A stretch of DNA of 64,000 nt, taken from Aquibacillus rhizosphaerae (GTDB lineage Bacteria; Bacillota; Bacilli; Bacillales; Amphibacillaceae). The stretch spans positions 1 to 64,000 of the forward strand of contig NZ_JASTZU010000024.1 of NCBI RefSeq assembly GCF_030282825.1, written 5' to 3'. Of the stretch, positions 36,170 to 45,618 are shown piece by piece; position 1 is the first letter of the stretch, and each line of letters begins with the position of its first letter. Under the pieces are notes generated by a model. That model ran no database searches. It was given only the letters and a program-made list of their open reading frames with translations, and had not been told where the DNA came from. The position numbers and the translations under genes are program-made.

Positions 36170-36620
36170 ATGAACTAGGTTTAACATTCCATATAGGAGT
36201 GTTAAACCTTTTAGTCATGTCACTAGTGTATCTTTCCATAATGGGTTTGTGATCCATTTGATAGCCATTGCTTTCAAGTGACGGGAAAATTTCAGCATAT
36301 GCTTGTTGAATAGCTTCGGCTGTATGTCTAACTTTAAAAACAAGGTATTTACCACCGACAAGGTAAGTTGTATGAATGGAATCATCCACTTGTTCGTCGT
36401 TGGAAATTACGATACAAGCATCAAATCTACATTTCTCTGGAAGTGTTGTTTCAGGGTTATCTTGTGGAATTGCAAATAACGTTGCAGAATGAAGAAGATT
36501 TTTTTCCTTTGCCCATCTTTTTAACCGTTCCATTACTTCGATATTAGCAGGACCATAAGGACCCACTCGTCGCACATAAGCGATACGGTCGTTTGGAATT
36601 GTTTCGATGTTACATTTCAT
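36138..36620 (-). CDS. GyrI-like small-molecule-binding protein, altered C-terminus
   Basis: This protein of about 160 residues has the GyrI/AraC-effector-binding fold (IPNDRIAYVRRVGPYGP, TYLVGGKYLVFKVRHT, MDHKPIMERY). Family members bind hydrophobic ligands or gyrase. They normally end soon after ERY with a CEICVPI-like strand. Here the frame instead runs through the terminator hairpin of the convergent gene (36177-36209) and into its 3' end, so the native end seems lost. AAGGGAG precedes the ATG at 36620. Confidence 0.7.
   Translation of the reverse strand: MKCNIETIPNDRIAYVRRVGPYGPANIEVMERLKRWAKEKNLLHSATLFAIPQDNPETTLPEKCRFDACIVISNDEQVDDSIHTTYLVGGKYLVFKVRHTAEAIQQAYAEIFPSLESNGYQMDHKPIMERYTSDMTKRFNTPIWNVKPSSFKVVNSSFHS
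36177..36209. terminator. Terminator hairpin inside the convergent reading frame
   Basis: AGGTTTAACA and TGTTAAACCT form a perfect 10-bp stem 8 nt after the GGDEF-EAL stop. The same bases code for the last part of the leftward GyrI-like frame. Confidence 0.6.
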
Positions 36621-36821
36621 CACTTCTTACTCCCTTTCTTCGTTTCGATTTGGATGATACATATCGAATGTAGCATGCTTTAAAATTATATTCATGTTAT
36701 TTTTAAAAGTATTTTTAACTAATCCTAAAAACTTATATAGGAAGAAATGTTTGATAAAAAAAGGTTTACTGGTAAATGTGTAGAATGAAGTTATAGAAGT
36801 TTTCTATAAAAGGAGAAGTAT

Positions 36822-37979
36822 ATGAGTAGCAGTTCTATTAGCCTAACAGATTCGCAAAAACAAGCTGTACATAAAGTGGAAAAATGGTATAAAACGCCTG
36901 CTAATCAAGTATTTGTCTTTGCGGGATATGCTGGTACAGGGAAAACAACATGTGTACATTATCTATTAGATTATTTAAATATAAACTATCAAAGAGTAGC
37001 ATTTGTTTCACCTACAGGCAAAGCTAGCCTCGTTTTAACTGAAAATTCAGGAGGGAAATATCAAGGAACTACCATACACAAATTAATCTATAAAGTGGAC
37101 GAATATGTTGGTTTTATTTTAAAAGAAAAAGCAGAATTAGCATCCTATGATCTAATCATTTGTGATGAAGCTTCTATGATTAGTAAAGAAGTATTACATG
37201 ATTTGCTTAGTTTTGATGTGAAAGTTCTTTTTCTTGGAGACCGTGGTCAATTAGATCCTGTCGGTGATAGGAATGATATTTTAGAAAATCCAGATGTGGA
37301 ATTAACCGAAATTCACAGGCAGGCTAAAGATAATCCAATCATTTATTTAAGTGGACGAATTAGGGCGGGTGAAAAGATCAAGCCAGGCAAATATGGTGAA
37401 AATGCAGTGGTATTCGACAAAAAACAAATTGATTTGAAAAGTGAAATATTTATTAACCTAGCTGCTAGAGCTAGCCAGGTTCTTTGTGGAAAAAATGACA
37501 CTAGAAATTTTTTAAATCAATCGATCAGAAGGAATTTAGGAATAGAAGATCATCTTCCAGTAGATGGAGAAAAGTTAATCTGTTTACGAAACAATTGGAA
37601 CCAATCAATCGATGGAACATCGTTGGTAAATGGAATGACTGGTCTCGCGCAGAATATTGATTATCATGTAAAAAAGGATAAAATGATACAAAAAGTTTGT
37701 TTGCGTATGAAATTCAAACCGGATTTTCTAGATAAAGCCTTTGAAAATATACTTTTGCTTCATTCAGATTTCGAAAATAAAAGAGAGATTCTGTATAGAG
37801 AAGAAGTGAACTTGTATGACAAATTTGATTTTGGGTATGCGATCACCACGCATAAAAGCCAAGGTAGTCAATACGAAAATGTTTTAATCTATAACGAAGT
37901 ACTCAATTATAAAAACGATGCCAAGTGGCTTTATACAGCCATTACAAGGGCTACAAATAATGTGATTTTGATTCAATAA
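36822..37979 (+). CDS. SF1B DNA helicase, RecD/Dda-like
   Basis: This 385-residue ATP-dependent 5'-3' helicase has motif I GYAGTGKTT, motif II CDEASM, motif III GDRGQLDPVG, the TTHKSQGSQ block (motif V) and YTAITRA (motif VI). The size is close to phage Dda-type helicases and much smaller than RecD2, so it may have a phage or plasmid origin. It probably works alone in replication restart or repair. AAAGGAG precedes the ATG. No other phage genes are adjacent. Confidence 0.87.
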   Translation: MSSSSISLTDSQKQAVHKVEKWYKTPANQVFVFAGYAGTGKTTCVHYLLDYLNINYQRVAFVSPTGKASLVLTENSGGKYQGTTIHKLIYKVDEYVGFILKEKAELASYDLIICDEASMISKEVLHDLLSFDVKVLFLGDRGQLDPVGDRNDILENPDVELTEIHRQAKDNPIIYLSGRIRAGEKIKPGKYGENAVVFDKKQIDLKSEIFINLAARASQVLCGKNDTRNFLNQSIRRNLGIEDHLPVDGEKLICLRNNWNQSIDGTSLVNGMTGLAQNIDYHVKKDKMIQKVCLRMKFKPDFLDKAFENILLLHSDFENKREILYREEVNLYDKFDFGYAITTHKSQGSQYENVLIYNEVLNYKNDAKWLYTAITRATNNVILIQ

Positions 37980-38180
37980 TGATAAACATCCTGTTAGCTG
38001 AGGTAACAGATGAATTATTATAAAAGCGAGAATTTGCTAAATCAATCATTTAACAGATGCAAAAACACTGTTTTCAGCTTCTTTATTGTGCAAACCATGT
38101 TCAAAGAATTTGCTATGTTCTTTACGAATAGCATGTAGGCTCTGTTGGATATGATAAAGGGAAAAAGGGAGTCTAACTAA

Positions 38181-39014
38181 ATGCCTAATTATATCCCTTA
38201 TTTACTCCTTACAATTATTAGTATTACAATATTGACGGTAACAATTGTTCATAAAAGACAATTTGGCATTACTGTACTTTTTTTCTGTTTTGCCGGGATG
38301 GTATATGTTGCAGAACTTTTTGTAATGATCATTGGAAACTGCTACTATTATTTACCTGAAGTGCTCACTATAGGATACTACGATCATATGCTCGGTGCAT
38401 TTGTGTCAAATTTATTCGTTATCCCTACCTTATGTGTAGTAACTTCAGTGTATCAACTTAGATTTCGCTGGATAGTACTTTTCGCAGTTATTTTGGTAGG
38501 GGTCGAATGGGTATTTGAGTCGATAGCGATTTATCATACATATTGGTGGAGGAAGGAATTTACGTTTTTTGCCCTAATCATATTCTTTCCGTTCACTAAA
38601 TTCTGGGTGCGCACTCTTCAGTTAGGGACTAGTTGGTCACGATTTCTATCGTTGTGGATGCAAGGGTGGAGTGGTGCAGTTACTGTAATGTACATAATGT
38701 CTGTTATTGGAATTCGTCATTATGAATATGGTTTTTTTGAAAATGTTTACCGTGATGATATTTTTATTTCAGGGTGTATGGGCATTTTTAAAGGTTTCAT
38801 CTTTGCTGTGGCAATTATTTTCTTTAAAAAACTTTATTGGCGGATTCTTGCTCCTGTTTTGGTTTATGGCGTTGATTTACCATTGTATGCATTAGGTGTA
38901 TTGATCATTGAGATACCTTTTTGGATTTATACATCTGTTTATCTTGTACTGGCAATGCTTTTACTATGGTGGATTCATTATGCTTACTCTTTTATTTGTA
39001 AGCTAGCAAGGTGA
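38181..39014 (+). CDS. Multi-TM membrane protein of unknown function
   Basis: This 277-residue protein has about eight membrane segments, many aromatic residues and the stretches YYLPEVLTIGYYDHMLGAF and EWVFESIAIYHTYWWRKEF. The segment arrangement resembles the CBO0543 group of Bacilli membrane proteins, but I am not certain. The start has a weak upstream site (AAGGGAG about 11 nt before ATG). Confidence 0.6.
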   Translation: MPNYIPYLLLTIISITILTVTIVHKRQFGITVLFFCFAGMVYVAELFVMIIGNCYYYLPEVLTIGYYDHMLGAFVSNLFVIPTLCVVTSVYQLRFRWIVLFAVILVGVEWVFESIAIYHTYWWRKEFTFFALIIFFPFTKFWVRTLQLGTSWSRFLSLWMQGWSGAVTVMYIMSVIGIRHYEYGFFENVYRDDIFISGCMGIFKGFIFAVAIIFFKKLYWRILAPVLVYGVDLPLYALGVLIIEIPFWIYTSVYLVLAMLLLWWIHYAYSFICKLAR

Positions 39015-39132
39015 GTATCCATCATTTTCAATAATCTTGAGCGACTCTAAAGAGAATCGTATTTGTTAAACAGACTTGGGACTATTGGAGATATTCATTT
39101 AAGTAAAGAGGAGTTTAAGGGGGGAATGTGCT

Positions 39133-39627
39133 TTGAGTTTTAAAGATGAGATTAACGATAAATTGTCAAGGAAAGTAATGTCTGCTGCAATATCAGGAAC
39201 CTTATTTGCAGTGTTGTTGGGTCTGATTGTACCTAATCCTTTTGGCGAGGAAATTAACTCTATTTGGGAATACTTTCATGGGTTTATATTATCAACTCCT
39301 ATATATCTTCTGTATAGTATTCCTGTTATTTTTGTATATGGCATTTTAACTTCAATGATAAGTGAGTATATAGGTCGTTTGATTTCAAACTATACAAGCA
39401 AGAAATTAGAAATTTATATTTCGATAGTTTTACATTTGCTTTTTGGATTGATTTTACTTTGGTACAGTTTATTAGCGTCTTTTTTGTTTTTTACGACTGA
39501 TTATATATTAAGTCATAAAAATATCGGTAAATGGAAAAATGCTTTCAAGTCTTTAGGAATACCTATTTTAGTTTTTATCTTATTTATGGGTGGTGTGTAC
39601 ATTTTCGAGAGTGAATTATTTAATTAA
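39133..39627 (+). CDS. Four-TM membrane protein of unknown function
   Basis: This 164-residue protein has four membrane segments (about residues 17-35, 47-72, 92-118 and 138-158). The TTG start has AAGGGGGGAA 7 nt upstream. The family is not recognised. A terminator and promoter cassette follows (39648-39712). Confidence 0.6.
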   Translation: MSFKDEINDKLSRKVMSAAISGTLFAVLLGLIVPNPFGEEINSIWEYFHGFILSTPIYLLYSIPVIFVYGILTSMISEYIGRLISNYTSKKLEIYISIVLHLLFGLILLWYSLLASFLFFTTDYILSHKNIGKWKNAFKSLGIPILVFILFMGGVYIFESELFN

Positions 39628-39647
39628 ACTGTCTAAAAGTTGAAGAT

Positions 39648-39712
39648 AAAGGATTGTCAATCGTGGCAATCTTTTTTGTTTTTTAAAACAAATTGGAATT
39701 TTATGTTAAAAT
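39648..39712 (+). promoter_or_regulatory. Terminator plus extended -10 promoter cassette
   Basis: A hairpin (GATTG with CAATC plus T run) is followed by a 22-bp stretch, 39691-39712, identical to 41658-41679. That stretch contains TATGTTAAAAT, an extended -10. It lies between the four-TM gene and the lipoprotein gene. Confidence 0.5.
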
Positions 39713-39893
39713 TAATTAGACATATGTAGATAAAGTAAGTCAGCAATAGCAAATATCACTTAAGAGCTTCACCATCAAATACTGCTCCCATTAAGTGTTT
39801 TCGTAAAGTTGGAATGGAAGCAGTTGGTCTTAGAGGTTGAAGGGGTATCTATAAAATATTCCTAGAATTAATAAAATTTTAAGGAGGGTTTTT

Positions 39894-40334
39894 GTGAGTA
39901 AATTTTCTATTCAATTGTTTATTCTACTGACTATTTTAACTGTATTATTGTCGGGGTGTTCTGAGGATGAGTGGACTGAAAGTGATATTTTTGTATCTGG
40001 CTCCTTTAAGATGCTTGGGGAAGAAGGTCAATTAGGTTTTATTTATGACGGTGGGGAAATAACTAAATTTTATCCAAATAAAGTAAACAAGTATATGTGG
40101 CATTTTTGGGGTAGTGAAGAAGATTTGGAAGGCGACCTGAAAGTTGTTGGCACCCATAATGAATCAGAAATTGAAATTAACGTTCTAGAGGATTTACCAT
40201 TAATTGTTATGGAACTTAACGGTGCAGATGCATCTACGCCTTCTTTGATGTCCTTACCTAAGAGTGGTATGTGGAAGTTGGACGCTTTTGTTGACGATAG
40301 ATTACACGGATCAGTCTACGTTAAGGTACATTAA
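39894..40334 (+). CDS. Lipoprotein, DUF4871-like
   Basis: This 146-residue protein has a short lipoprotein signal (hydrophobic LFILLTILTVLLSG then Cys22, lipobox LLSGC). The mature part has strands such as GEEGQLGFIYDGGEITKFYP and KYMWHFWG, which match my memory of DUF4871. It would be anchored outside the membrane. GTG start; AAGGAGGG upstream. The function is unknown. Confidence 0.65.
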   Translation: MSKFSIQLFILLTILTVLLSGCSEDEWTESDIFVSGSFKMLGEEGQLGFIYDGGEITKFYPNKVNKYMWHFWGSEEDLEGDLKVVGTHNESEIEINVLEDLPLIVMELNGADASTPSLMSLPKSGMWKLDAFVDDRLHGSVYVKVH

Positions 40335-40427
40335 AAGAAAATAAATCGCTTACCTTGATTAAGGATTTAACCATTATTGTGTAAATAACGAATAGTGTAT
40401 TAAATCGAATTGAGAGTGGGAATAGTA

Positions 40428-40890
40428 TGTTTTTATAATGATGGTTTATACACTAGAAAAAAAGATAGGTATGTATTATCTAAATGGCTTTCAGATCCGT
40501 CAATTATTGAATTTTATGAAGGTAGAGATAAATCCTTTCGACTTAGAGAAAGTAAGTGAAGTTTTTTATGATTCCATGGATGATACAGTGAAATGTATGA
40601 TAGAATTTGACGTTAAAGAACTATCAAATTCTATGGATATTCTGATGAAAATTAGGCTATGAATCAATTCATTGGTGAGGTAGAGTATTGGAATAAAGGT
40701 ATTGGATTATTACTTATTACATCTATAGTTGAATTTCTACGACCGAGTAGTTATGAACCCTCAAATCATCAATAAGAGGACTTTAAGATGTTATGAAAAA
40801 TGTGGTTTTAGGAAAGTTAAACTTCTTCCAAAACGTGAGATGCACGAAGGAGAATTTCGAGATTGTTGCTTAATTGAATATCCTATATGA
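40428..40890 (+). pseudogene. Decayed AAC(6')-like aminoglycoside acetyltransferase gene
   Basis: Three frames together spell a GNAT of the AAC(6') type. Frame one gives KWLSDPSIIEFYEGRD, the next gives PFDLEKVSEVFYDSMDDTVKC, a third gives MNQFIGEVEYWNKGIG, and the last gives NPQIINKRTLRCYEKCGFRK, LPKREMHEGEFRD and a stop at 40888-40890. At least three frame changes and an in-frame TAG separate them. The ATG-led 74-codon frame at 40438-40662 is one of these pieces, not a gene. Confidence 0.75.
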
Positions 40891-40992
40891 ATATTCAATA
40901 TAATATGTGATGTTTCCTTCAAAAAGGAATTACAATCTTATCAAGTAACTGAAAATTCAGTGAAATGAACAGTTGAATAATAGGAGGAGTTT

Positions 40993-41541
40993 ATGAAAAG
41001 CAAGTTGCCGGTTGTATTTGCGATTGCTGCGGTTTCAGGTGGGGGAAAAACAACGATAACATCTAACTTAATAAAAAAGTTGCAAAATAGTAAAGCGCTA
41101 TTTTTTGATGACTACGATTTTGATGGTCCAGATGACATTCTTGAATGGATTGATAATGGGGGTAATCCCAATGAATGGAATCTATCGCGACTTATTGAAG
41201 ATATAAAAAAGTTGCTTAGTGAACCTATAGATTACATAATGTTGGATTTCCCATTTGGCTATTCACATAGTAAAGCAAGTGAATTTATAGATTTTACAAT
41301 ATTTATTAATACGCCATTGGATATTGCAATGGCTCGGAGAATAATAAGAGATTTTAAAAAGGGTTCTGCAGAAGCTATTTTATTAGATTTGGAAAATTAC
41401 ATGGATAAAGGGAGAAGGGGTTATCTTGCTATGTTAAGAACGACTAAACCAAATGCTGATTTAATAGTGGATGGATTATTACCTATATCTGATATTTTAA
41501 GTATTATTACTCAAAATATAATGAAAATAAAAAATTTTTAA
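40993..41541 (+). CDS. P-loop kinase, uridine-kinase-like
   Basis: This 182-residue protein has an N-terminal Walker A (AAVSGGGKTT, about residues 12-21), FFDDYDFDGPDD as the substrate loop, LDFPFGYSH and a lid region RRIIRDFKKG. This is the layout of nucleoside/uridine-kinase-like NTPases. The substrate is unknown. AGGAGG precedes the ATG. It is followed by a terminator and promoter cassette. Confidence 0.7.
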   Translation: MKSKLPVVFAIAAVSGGGKTTITSNLIKKLQNSKALFFDDYDFDGPDDILEWIDNGGNPNEWNLSRLIEDIKKLLSEPIDYIMLDFPFGYSHSKASEFIDFTIFINTPLDIAMARRIIRDFKKGSAEAILLDLENYMDKGRRGYLAMLRTTKPNADLIVDGLLPISDILSIITQNIMKIKNF

Positions 41542-41610
41542 AATTAATCCAAATAGGGAATCGATATGAATAAAGCAAATCTCTTAGTTAGAGGATGCGA
41601 GGTTTTAAGA

Positions 41611-41679
41611 AGAAGATTGTTAATTGCGACGATCTTTTTTTGTTTGTTTAAAAGTATAATTGGAATTTTATGTTAAAAT
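41611..41679 (+). promoter_or_regulatory. Terminator plus extended -10 promoter cassette, second copy
   Basis: AAGATTGT pairs with ACGATCTT (one G-U) and a T run follows. After it comes the 22-bp stretch 41658-41679 shared exactly with 39691-39712, with the TATGTTAAAAT extended -10. It separates the kinase and HAD genes. Confidence 0.55.
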
Positions 41680-41742
41680 AAAATGTAATTGCATTGCAAG
41701 AGTTAGTTTTTACCATCTTAATATTTGGGGGAATGAATAATT

Positions 41743-42414
41743 ATGATAAAAGCTGTTGTATTTGACTTAGATGGTACGTTGTTAAACCGAGATGCGTCAG
41801 TAAAGCTTTTTATTGAAAATCAATACCAACGACTAAATAAATGCTTGAATCATATACCAAAGGATAAATACATAACAAGGTTTATTGAACTTGATAATAG
41901 GGGTTATGTTTGGAAGGATAAAGTCTACCAACAACTAGTAGATGGATTCGATATTACAGGTTTGACGAGGGAAGATTTACTTGAAGACTATATCAGTCAA
42001 TTTAAACACAGTTGTGTTCCATTCTCTAACCTCATTCATACGTTAGAAAAATTAAAGAATAATAATATATTGCTAGGAATGATAACTAATGGAAAAGGGC
42101 AGTTCCAAATGGATAATATAAAGGCTTTGGGTATTGAAAAATACTTTAATACAATACTCATATCTGAATGGGAAGGTATAAAAAAACCTGAATCTCAAAT
42201 TTTTCAGACCGCTTTAAACAAACTTAACGTTCTACCTTCTGAAAGTATATTTGTTGGTGACCATCCAGAAAATGATATAAAGGCTGCTCAACATGTTGGC
42301 ATGATAGGTGTATGGAAAAGAGATTATCAATGGGACGATGTTCAAGCGGAGTTCGTCGTGGAGGATTTGGAGCAAATACCTTTGATTTTAGATGAATTAA
42401 GCCAATATAACTAA
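41743..42414 (+). CDS. HAD-superfamily phosphatase
   Basis: This 223-residue HAD hydrolase of subfamily IA has motif I VFDLDGTLLNRD (nucleophile Asp), motif II GMITNG, Lys in the IKKPESQIFQ stretch (motif III) and FVGDHPENDIKAA (motif IV). It dephosphorylates a small phosphate ester. GGGGGAA precedes the ATG. Confidence 0.88.
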   Translation: MIKAVVFDLDGTLLNRDASVKLFIENQYQRLNKCLNHIPKDKYITRFIELDNRGYVWKDKVYQQLVDGFDITGLTREDLLEDYISQFKHSCVPFSNLIHTLEKLKNNNILLGMITNGKGQFQMDNIKALGIEKYFNTILISEWEGIKKPESQIFQTALNKLNVLPSESIFVGDHPENDIKAAQHVGMIGVWKRDYQWDDVQAEFVVEDLEQIPLILDELSQYN

Positions 42415-42637
42415 CTATCTTCGTAATGGAGTTTGTATTTAGAAAGATGATAGATGATTTTTAAAATCTATCCTTATTCTCTACAGTAACGGAACTATGG
42501 CTGTTATGTTTTCTTTCTACCATTATGAAACTGAAATAAAAAGGCAATAGATTGAAGTAAGAAAATTGAATACTGCTTAGGTGAACCGTGGAACTACTTT
42601 AGTGAAGCGGGATGCTTACATAAGGGGAACTAGATCT

Positions 42638-43081
42638 ATGTCAGAAAATAAAAGTAATTCATTTCGTGATAGGAATACAAAAGAAAAGATGGCCACGGTT
42701 GTCAGTATAGCACTTCTCATTGTATTGGTGGCGAGCTTTGTATTGGGGCTTTATTTCTTTGGACTCGCGGGCATCTTTAGACTGCTTGGCGTTCAATATA
42801 ACTCAATCTGGTCTTTGGTTCTTTTTGTTGTCAGTTACTTCATTCTAGGAATAAGTGTCGAGTTGTTTTCTAAAGCCATTTTTAAGTTGTCCGTCCAGAA
42901 TGTAAACGGAAGATTAAATGTTATCTCGATCCGATTCATTGTTGAAGCATTATCAAACTGGCTAGTTCTTTTTGTAGTAGATGAGTTTATTAAAGGTATT
43001 ACACTTTCAATTAAAACAGAGATTGTTATTGCATTGCTATTTGTCGTTCTAGAAATTGTGTTTGATGATGATAAGGATTAA
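42638..43081 (+). CDS. YrvL-family regulatory membrane protein
   Basis: This 147-residue protein has four membrane segments and matches the YrvL family of Bacillus: the GLYFFGLAGIFRLLGVQY start, SYFILGISVELFSKAIF and the ALSNWLVLFVVDEF stretch. YrvL is annotated as regulatory, with an unclear mechanism. AAGGGG precedes the ATG at 42638; the TTG start further upstream lies before that site. Confidence 0.7.
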   Translation: MSENKSNSFRDRNTKEKMATVVSIALLIVLVASFVLGLYFFGLAGIFRLLGVQYNSIWSLVLFVVSYFILGISVELFSKAIFKLSVQNVNGRLNVISIRFIVEALSNWLVLFVVDEFIKGITLSIKTEIVIALLFVVLEIVFDDDKD

Positions 43082-43171
43082 GTTATCTAAATTTTTCTGA
43101 AGCCAACAAATTAATTAAATTTTCATCAAACTTTAAACTGTTCACTATTTAGAGTATAGGAAGTGTTAAGA

Positions 43172-43984
43172 ATGTTTATTGATTTAAAATCGGATTGCAC
43201 AAATTGCTTTGGACTATGTTGTGTCGCGTTACCTTATGGAAAATCAGCTGATTTTCCTTTTAACAAAGATGGAGGGGATCCTTGCAGGAATTTATGTTCA
43301 AATAACTTGTGTGCTATACACGATCAATTAAGGGAGAAAGGGTTTCGTGGTTGTGTTTCTTATGAGTGTTTTGGTGCTGGTCAGCATGTTTCACAATCTA
43401 TCTACAATGGAAAAGATTGGCGTGAAGATAAAGAACAAGTCGAGGAAATGTTTACTGTATTCCCTATTGTTCAACAACTGCACGAAATGCTCTTGTATCT
43501 CCAACAAACTCTTACTTTAAAGGAAACAGAATCGTTAAAGAATAGTCTGCAAAAGATTTACGAAGATACGTTTGAACTCACCTTAAAAAAGCCAAAAGAG
43601 ATTTTAAAGATAGATATAGTGGCACATAGAAGCAAGGTCAGCGCTTTATTGATAGAGTCAAGTAAAATCTATAGAAACTACAATAATAAAAAAGGTAGAA
43701 AGAACGGATTAAAGAAAAAATCAGACTATTTAGGAGCTAATTTAAAGGGATTAAATCTACAAGGCGAAGATTTTCGTGGGAAACTAATGATAGCAGCTAA
43801 TTTAAGCCATAGTGATTTGAGCAGAGCTGATTTCATTGGTGCTGACTTTAGAGACGCAAATTTAAGTGGTGCTAATTTGACTGATGTTCTCTTTCTAACA
43901 CAGTCACAAATCAATTCGGCAGTTGGAGATGTTTTTACTAAAATACCAAGTTATCTAGAAAGACCAAGCCATTGGTGTGATTGA
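43172..43984 (+). CDS. Cys-rich N-domain plus pentapeptide-repeat protein
   Basis: This 270-residue protein has residues 1-75 with a Cys cluster (DCTNCFGLCCVALPYG, DPCRNLCSNNLCAIHDQL, FRGCVSYECFG), probably a metal-binding domain. A helical middle (90-180) follows. The C-terminal part is a pentapeptide repeat (LGANLKGLNLQGEDFRG ... LSHSDLSRADFIGADFRDAN) that forms a right-handed quadrilateral helix. Some pentapeptide proteins protect gyrase, but most are uncharacterised. AGGAAG precedes the ATG at 43172. Confidence 0.78.
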   Translation: MFIDLKSDCTNCFGLCCVALPYGKSADFPFNKDGGDPCRNLCSNNLCAIHDQLREKGFRGCVSYECFGAGQHVSQSIYNGKDWREDKEQVEEMFTVFPIVQQLHEMLLYLQQTLTLKETESLKNSLQKIYEDTFELTLKKPKEILKIDIVAHRSKVSALLIESSKIYRNYNNKKGRKNGLKKKSDYLGANLKGLNLQGEDFRGKLMIAANLSHSDLSRADFIGADFRDANLSGANLTDVLFLTQSQINSAVGDVFTKIPSYLERPSHWCD

Positions 43985-44205
43985 TTGGGTTCCAGAAATA
44001 ACATTATTTCAGAAATTTATAGGATATTTAATGAAGTACTTCTTAATAAATATCTTTTAAAAACTTAAATAGCGTCTCTTGTAGAAATTGTATTTAATAT
44101 GATTGTCTCAAAAAGACGATAGTTTGAATGAAATATAGATTCTAGAAAAAAAGACTTAATGAATCAGTTGCGATTATTGGAAAAAGGGATGAAGGAGACT
44201 TAGTA

Positions 44206-44955
44206 GTGAAACAAATATTTGCTTTTGAAGCCAAAGAAGACTATGAAAAATACCAAGACTTGATTGATAGATTCAATAAAAAACTAAAAGATTATCAGGC
44301 TGAATTGGAGAAAAACTATGCTTTAAAGGATTTGCCAAAATCGATAATTTGGACATCAGAAGAATTAGCAACAACTGTTTTTTCTGAGCTGCCAATACCA
44401 GCATTTACAAATAAAGATAATATTTATATTTCACCTGAATTATCGAAATGGAAAAGGTTATTTATAAAACAATTAGAAGGCCAAAGAAACCAAAAAATAG
44501 AAGACTTTTATGAAAATATGTCTGAAAACCAATTATTAACCATAGTAGGACATGAATTAACACATCACTCAGATCTATTTGTTGATGAATTTGATGATGA
44601 AAGGGAAGGAGGTATTTGGTTTGAAGAAGGTATGTGTGACTATCTATCAAGGAAATTTATTTTAAATGAAAAAGAATTTAGTGAAATTACAAAGGTAGAG
44701 TCAGAATTGCTTGAAATGTTCAAGAGTAAATATGGCAACCATTCTTTAGATGATTTTGGCAATGCTAGTTACCAAGGAAGTCTAACGAGTATTATGTTCG
44801 ATTATTGGCGAAGTTTTCTTGCTGTCAAATACTTGATTGAAGACAGAGCTAATCATAACGTTAAACAAATTTTTAAAGAATACCATCATTGGCATAACGA
44901 AGGAAGAAGGAAACCATTAGTGGAGTATTTTGAATTAGAAAGGCTATTCAGGTAA
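44206..44955 (+). CDS. Cytosolic HExxH zincin metallopeptidase-like protein
   Basis: This 249-residue protein has VGHELTHHSDLF (HExxH zinc motif, about residue 115) and WFEEGMCDYLSRK about 22 residues later, where the Glu would be the third ligand, as in gluzincins. There is no signal peptide or membrane segment, so it acts inside the cell. The GTG start has GGAGA upstream. The family name is not recognised and the target is unknown. Confidence 0.7.
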   Translation: MKQIFAFEAKEDYEKYQDLIDRFNKKLKDYQAELEKNYALKDLPKSIIWTSEELATTVFSELPIPAFTNKDNIYISPELSKWKRLFIKQLEGQRNQKIEDFYENMSENQLLTIVGHELTHHSDLFVDEFDDEREGGIWFEEGMCDYLSRKFILNEKEFSEITKVESELLEMFKSKYGNHSLDDFGNASYQGSLTSIMFDYWRSFLAVKYLIEDRANHNVKQIFKEYHHWHNEGRRKPLVEYFELERLFR

Positions 44956-44998
44956 ACTGTCTCCTTCGTGTACGTTGAATTTTAGTAAGGGTGAAAGT

Positions 44999-45196
44999 AT
45001 GTTACTTGCAGAACTTATGCCTATAATCATAGTTTTATTTGTTTTCTTGATAATTGTTGTTACTCTAGTAGTAGGAATAGTTGTAATTATTTTGAAAAGC
45101 AAGTCTAAAAAGAGAGATATAGAGGCAGTGACTTAGGATTTAAAGAATAGGGTTGAAAGTTTAAAAATGGAAATAAAGAACATAAAAAACAAATGA
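44999..45196 (+). pseudogene. Small TM protein gene with in-frame TAG before a coiled-coil tail
   Basis: The ATG with AAGGGTGA upstream starts a 45-codon frame with one membrane segment (residues 8-34) ending in KSKSKKRDIEAVT and TAG at 45134-45136. The same frame goes on for 19 codons as DLKNRVESLKMEIKNIKNK and TGA at 45194-45196, a typical coiled-coil tail. One base change probably cut a 65-residue protein. The 45-residue form may still be made. Confidence 0.5.
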
Positions 45197-45273
45197 CAAT
45201 ATAATTGAAGAAACCTTCTTAGAAAGGTTCCTAATAGATATCTATGAAGTTACCAAAAGGAAGGGGTGAAAGC

Positions 45274-45555
45274 TTGAAAAAATCATTTTTGTCGGGAATA
45301 GTTATATTAGGTTTATTAGCATTAATTTCAATATATAGTGTTGAGTTATTTGTAAAAGTAACAGCTTTTATAGCAATTGGTACTGTGATAATTTCAGCCT
45401 TATTTTTGAAAACTTTAATTGGAGGAAAAGAGTTTAATGTTCATACAAACCCGAGTGAAGAACGAGAAGATAGAAATGTAGGATTAATTGTTGCAGCATT
45501 CGGATCTCCGTATTTAATTTTGTTTATTATTATTCTTGTATTTTCTTATGTCTAA
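45274..45555 (+). CDS. DUF5316-like small membrane protein
   Basis: This 93-residue protein has a KKSFLSGIVILGLLALISIYS start, three membrane segments and an EEREDRNVGLIV loop; the layout resembles DUF5316. GGAAGGGGTGA lies before the TTG at 45274, while the ATG at 45244 lies upstream of that site. The function is unknown. Confidence 0.55.
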   Translation: MKKSFLSGIVILGLLALISIYSVELFVKVTAFIAIGTVIISALFLKTLIGGKEFNVHTNPSEEREDRNVGLIVAAFGSPYLILFIIILVFSYV

Positions 45556-45618
45556 TTTATTTATCGCTGCAGAATCAACAATCGTTGACGAAATAAAGTG
45601 TGAAATTTATACAACAAT

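Noticed and set aside
38046-38170. Leftward coding-like stretch (SLHAIRKEHSKFFEHGL...)
   Set aside because: It has no start or ribosome site and no recognised family. It could be a remnant but is too short to call.
40438-40662. 74-codon frame as an independent gene
   Set aside because: It is one piece of the frameshifted AAC(6')-like gene, with no ribosome site of its own.
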